Shown here: positions 13,923 through 15,338 of the stretch, piece by piece | How the letters are laid out: each line of letters starts with the position of its first letter | Position numbering within the stretch: the stretch's first letter is position 1 | Assembly: GCA_963803155.1 (NCBI GenBank) | Contig: CAWDMN010000006.1 | Coordinates: 1-15,338 of the forward strand | Direction: 5' to 3' | Length of the DNA: 15,338 nt | Source of the DNA: CAWDMN01 sp963803155 | GTDB taxonomy: Bacteria; Acidobacteriota; Terriglobia; Versatilivoradales; Versatilivoraceae | Program-made: the position numbers and the translations under genes | The notes under the pieces: generated by a model | Database searches by the model: none | Told to the model about the DNA's origin: nothing | Seen by the model: only the letters and a program-made list of their open reading frames with translations

Positions 13923-15338
13923 TTAATAGGGAATTCGAACCCGATGGACCTTGCCCTCAAATGTTATTTGAAGCACCTCCTGATTTTGCAGGATAGAAAA
14001 AGCCGGGTCGAAGGGAGCTCGTTCCCGCGCTGCATCTGCGTAAAGCACCACGGGAAGATTCGGAGGCACCGGGGCACGGCTGTGCCAATAGGGGAATGCG
14101 CCCCGCCCTCCATAAAGATGCGAATGTAGCCAGCCAGGCCGGGGGGCCAGCAGATCAGCCGCTAAATCACCAGGCGGATTCCGCAAAGACGGAACCTGCA
14201 AAGTTCGAATAATGGAATAATTGTTCCCTCCACTGATCAAAAGCTTGTTTTGATGAGCTTCCTTCTGCAATGCTTCACCGTGAGGGATGCTAATGCCATA
14301 ACCACCCAGGTAAAGGTAAAGAGGCTTGGGGCTGGTATGCCAGAATACATGCACTTCTCCCCCCTTGTCGCCGATCAGTGTGTGAGTGACGAGCTGTCCT
14401 GTATTGTCGCGGTCTCCCGTCACTTCTCCGATGTCTTCGGTGCTGATCAACTGATCTGCCGCTACCTGAATGGCCCTGGGGCGTTCGCGATAATGCCAGT
14501 TGATTCCATCGGAAGATGTGCCTGTTCTGCCTGCCCCCAGATCGGGGCCACCCTCGCCTGTTGAGCACCAGCCCATATAGCTCGAGTAGGCCAGCTGGCA
14601 ATACTTGATGCCGCGCTGCCACGCTCCAAAGTGGGTAAATGGCTGTCCCACCGGGTAGAGACGGACTTCGCCATCCAGAGGACGGACGCGCACCGTCATT
14701 TGTGCATTCGGCAATGGGATCGTTCCCCCCACCCCGTCCGCGGGCATGGGTTTTTCCATCTCCGTCCAATATGGGTCCGTGGCTGGAATCAATAGAGGAA
14801 CCAGGCCCTGGGCCGCCCAATAAGGCACTCCGTGATCAATGTAAGGTTCAGCCACAACACTGTTGGGTCCCAGGTACCCTACTTCCAACAGACCATTTTC
14901 GCTTAAACAGCCATGCTCCCAAAAAAATTTCAAACAGCCGGAGGCAATGCGCCGCGCCTGCCCGGGAGGCAAGGTGTTGGACCGATTCAACACAGCCCAT
15001 CCAATGGCGGCATTGCTGGCAAACCGGTAGGCGAGGGAACGGCCAAAGGGGACGGGACCTCCATCGCGGCCATAGAGGTAAGGCAAACTCTTCTGAAACT
15101 GCGCGGAAATATGGTTGACCCGTTCCCCGAATTCTCTTCGCCAGACCGGGTCGAGCCTGCACAAGGCATTGGCAAATAGTTGAAATCCCCATAGGTTGTA
15201 ATAATCAAAACCTCCGTTCGATCCGTCAATGAACCACCCATCGCCACGATACATATAAAGGGTTCGTTCAAACAATTGAGTTAGATATTCCCGGTTGGAC
15301 GGCACGCCATTGCTCTCGAGGGCTGGTGCAGGCATCAT
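13923..15338 (-). CDS. DUF2264 family protein, 5' end beyond the window
   Basis: 471 residues are visible to the window edge. The first visible codon is ATG, but the DUF2264 core motif GDGWFIDGSNGGFDYYNLWGF appears after only 32 residues, whereas full-length members run to about 600 aa with this motif well inside. The gene therefore very probably continues to the right. The N-terminal visible part is Trp/Tyr/Gly-rich and alpha-helical in pattern, as in alpha/alpha-barrel carbohydrate-active proteins: FGRSLAYRFASNAAIGWAVLN, then EVGYLGPNSVVAEPYIDHGVPYWAAQGLVPLL. The C-terminal 200 aa look beta-rich. As I recall, some DUF2264 proteins are assigned to a glycoside hydrolase family acting on uronic acids, but I cannot confirm it. 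Its neighbour is the Tat-exported Gfo/Idh/MocA oxidoreductase in the same direction. Confidence 0.8.
   Translation of the reverse strand: MMPAPALESNGVPSNREYLTQLFERTLYMYRGDGWFIDGSNGGFDYYNLWGFQLFANALCRLDPVWRREFGERVNHISAQFQKSLPYLYGRDGGPVPFGRSLAYRFASNAAIGWAVLNRSNTLPPGQARRIASGCLKFFWEHGCLSENGLLEVGYLGPNSVVAEPYIDHGVPYWAAQGLVPLLIPATDPYWTEMEKPMPADGVGGTIPLPNAQMTVRVRPLDGEVRLYPVGQPFTHFGAWQRGIKYCQLAYSSYMGWCSTGEGGPDLGAGRTGTSSDGINWHYRERPRAIQVAADQLISTEDIGEVTGDRDNTGQLVTHTLIGDKGGEVHVFWHTSPKPLYLYLGGYGISIPHGEALQKEAHQNKLLISGGNNYSIIRTLQVPSLRNPPGDLAADLLAPRPGWLHSHLYGGRGAFPYWHSRAPVPPNLPVVLYADAARERAPFDPAFSILQNQEVLQITFEGKVHRVRIPY

Overview
The window most likely comes from an Acidobacteriota chromosome; Verrucomicrobiota is the main alternative. 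The evidence is family content only: a Ser/Thr kinase fused to a TolB-like segment and TPRs, an exported DinB-like protein, a Tat-exported Gfo/Idh/MocA oxidoreductase beside a DUF2264 protein, and intergenic DNA rich in palindromic repeats. No rRNA or tRNA is visible, so the taxonomy is inference.

Layout. Bases 1 to about 2,700 are AT-rich with all genes on the + strand: the 3' part of a nucleoside-deoxyribosyltransferase/TIR-like gene, an exported protein of unknown function, a small ribbon-helix-helix-like protein, and a single-pass membrane protein. This block reads like accessory DNA. After a 440-base gap with no gene, everything from 3,114 to the right edge is GC-richer and on the - strand: the kinase-TolB-TPR protein, the DinB-like protein, an exported TIG-like protein of unknown function, an O-antigen-ligase-like membrane protein broken by a frameshift, a zinc alcohol dehydrogenase followed by a GNAT acetyltransferase, the Tat oxidoreductase, and a DUF2264 protein that runs off the right edge.

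The most unusual content lies between the genes. (1) At 6,625-7,350 a conserved head with a short hairpin recurs, each time followed by one of several different hairpin modules; one stem differs between copies but keeps its pairing. (2) At 5,439-5,526, upstream of the kinase promoter, nested palindromes form a cloverleaf-like cluster whose stems resemble those of the array. (3) Two elements of about 168 bp with terminal inverted repeats (6,338-6,504 and 9,754-9,922) carry a decayed start of a four-helix-bundle (S23/IVP-like) gene. (4) At 13,671-13,766 an outer inverted repeat encloses two further hairpins. Together these suggest a genome colonised by several families of small, structured, probably non-autonomous repeats.

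Functional links are limited. The alcohol dehydrogenase and acetyltransferase probably form an operon (33-base gap). The oxidoreductase and DUF2264 protein plausibly act together on extracytoplasmic carbohydrate, but 430 bases with a structured repeat separate them. The kinase has its own convincing promoter. No complete new multi-gene system is evident; the structured repeats and the AT-rich left block deserve the closest look.
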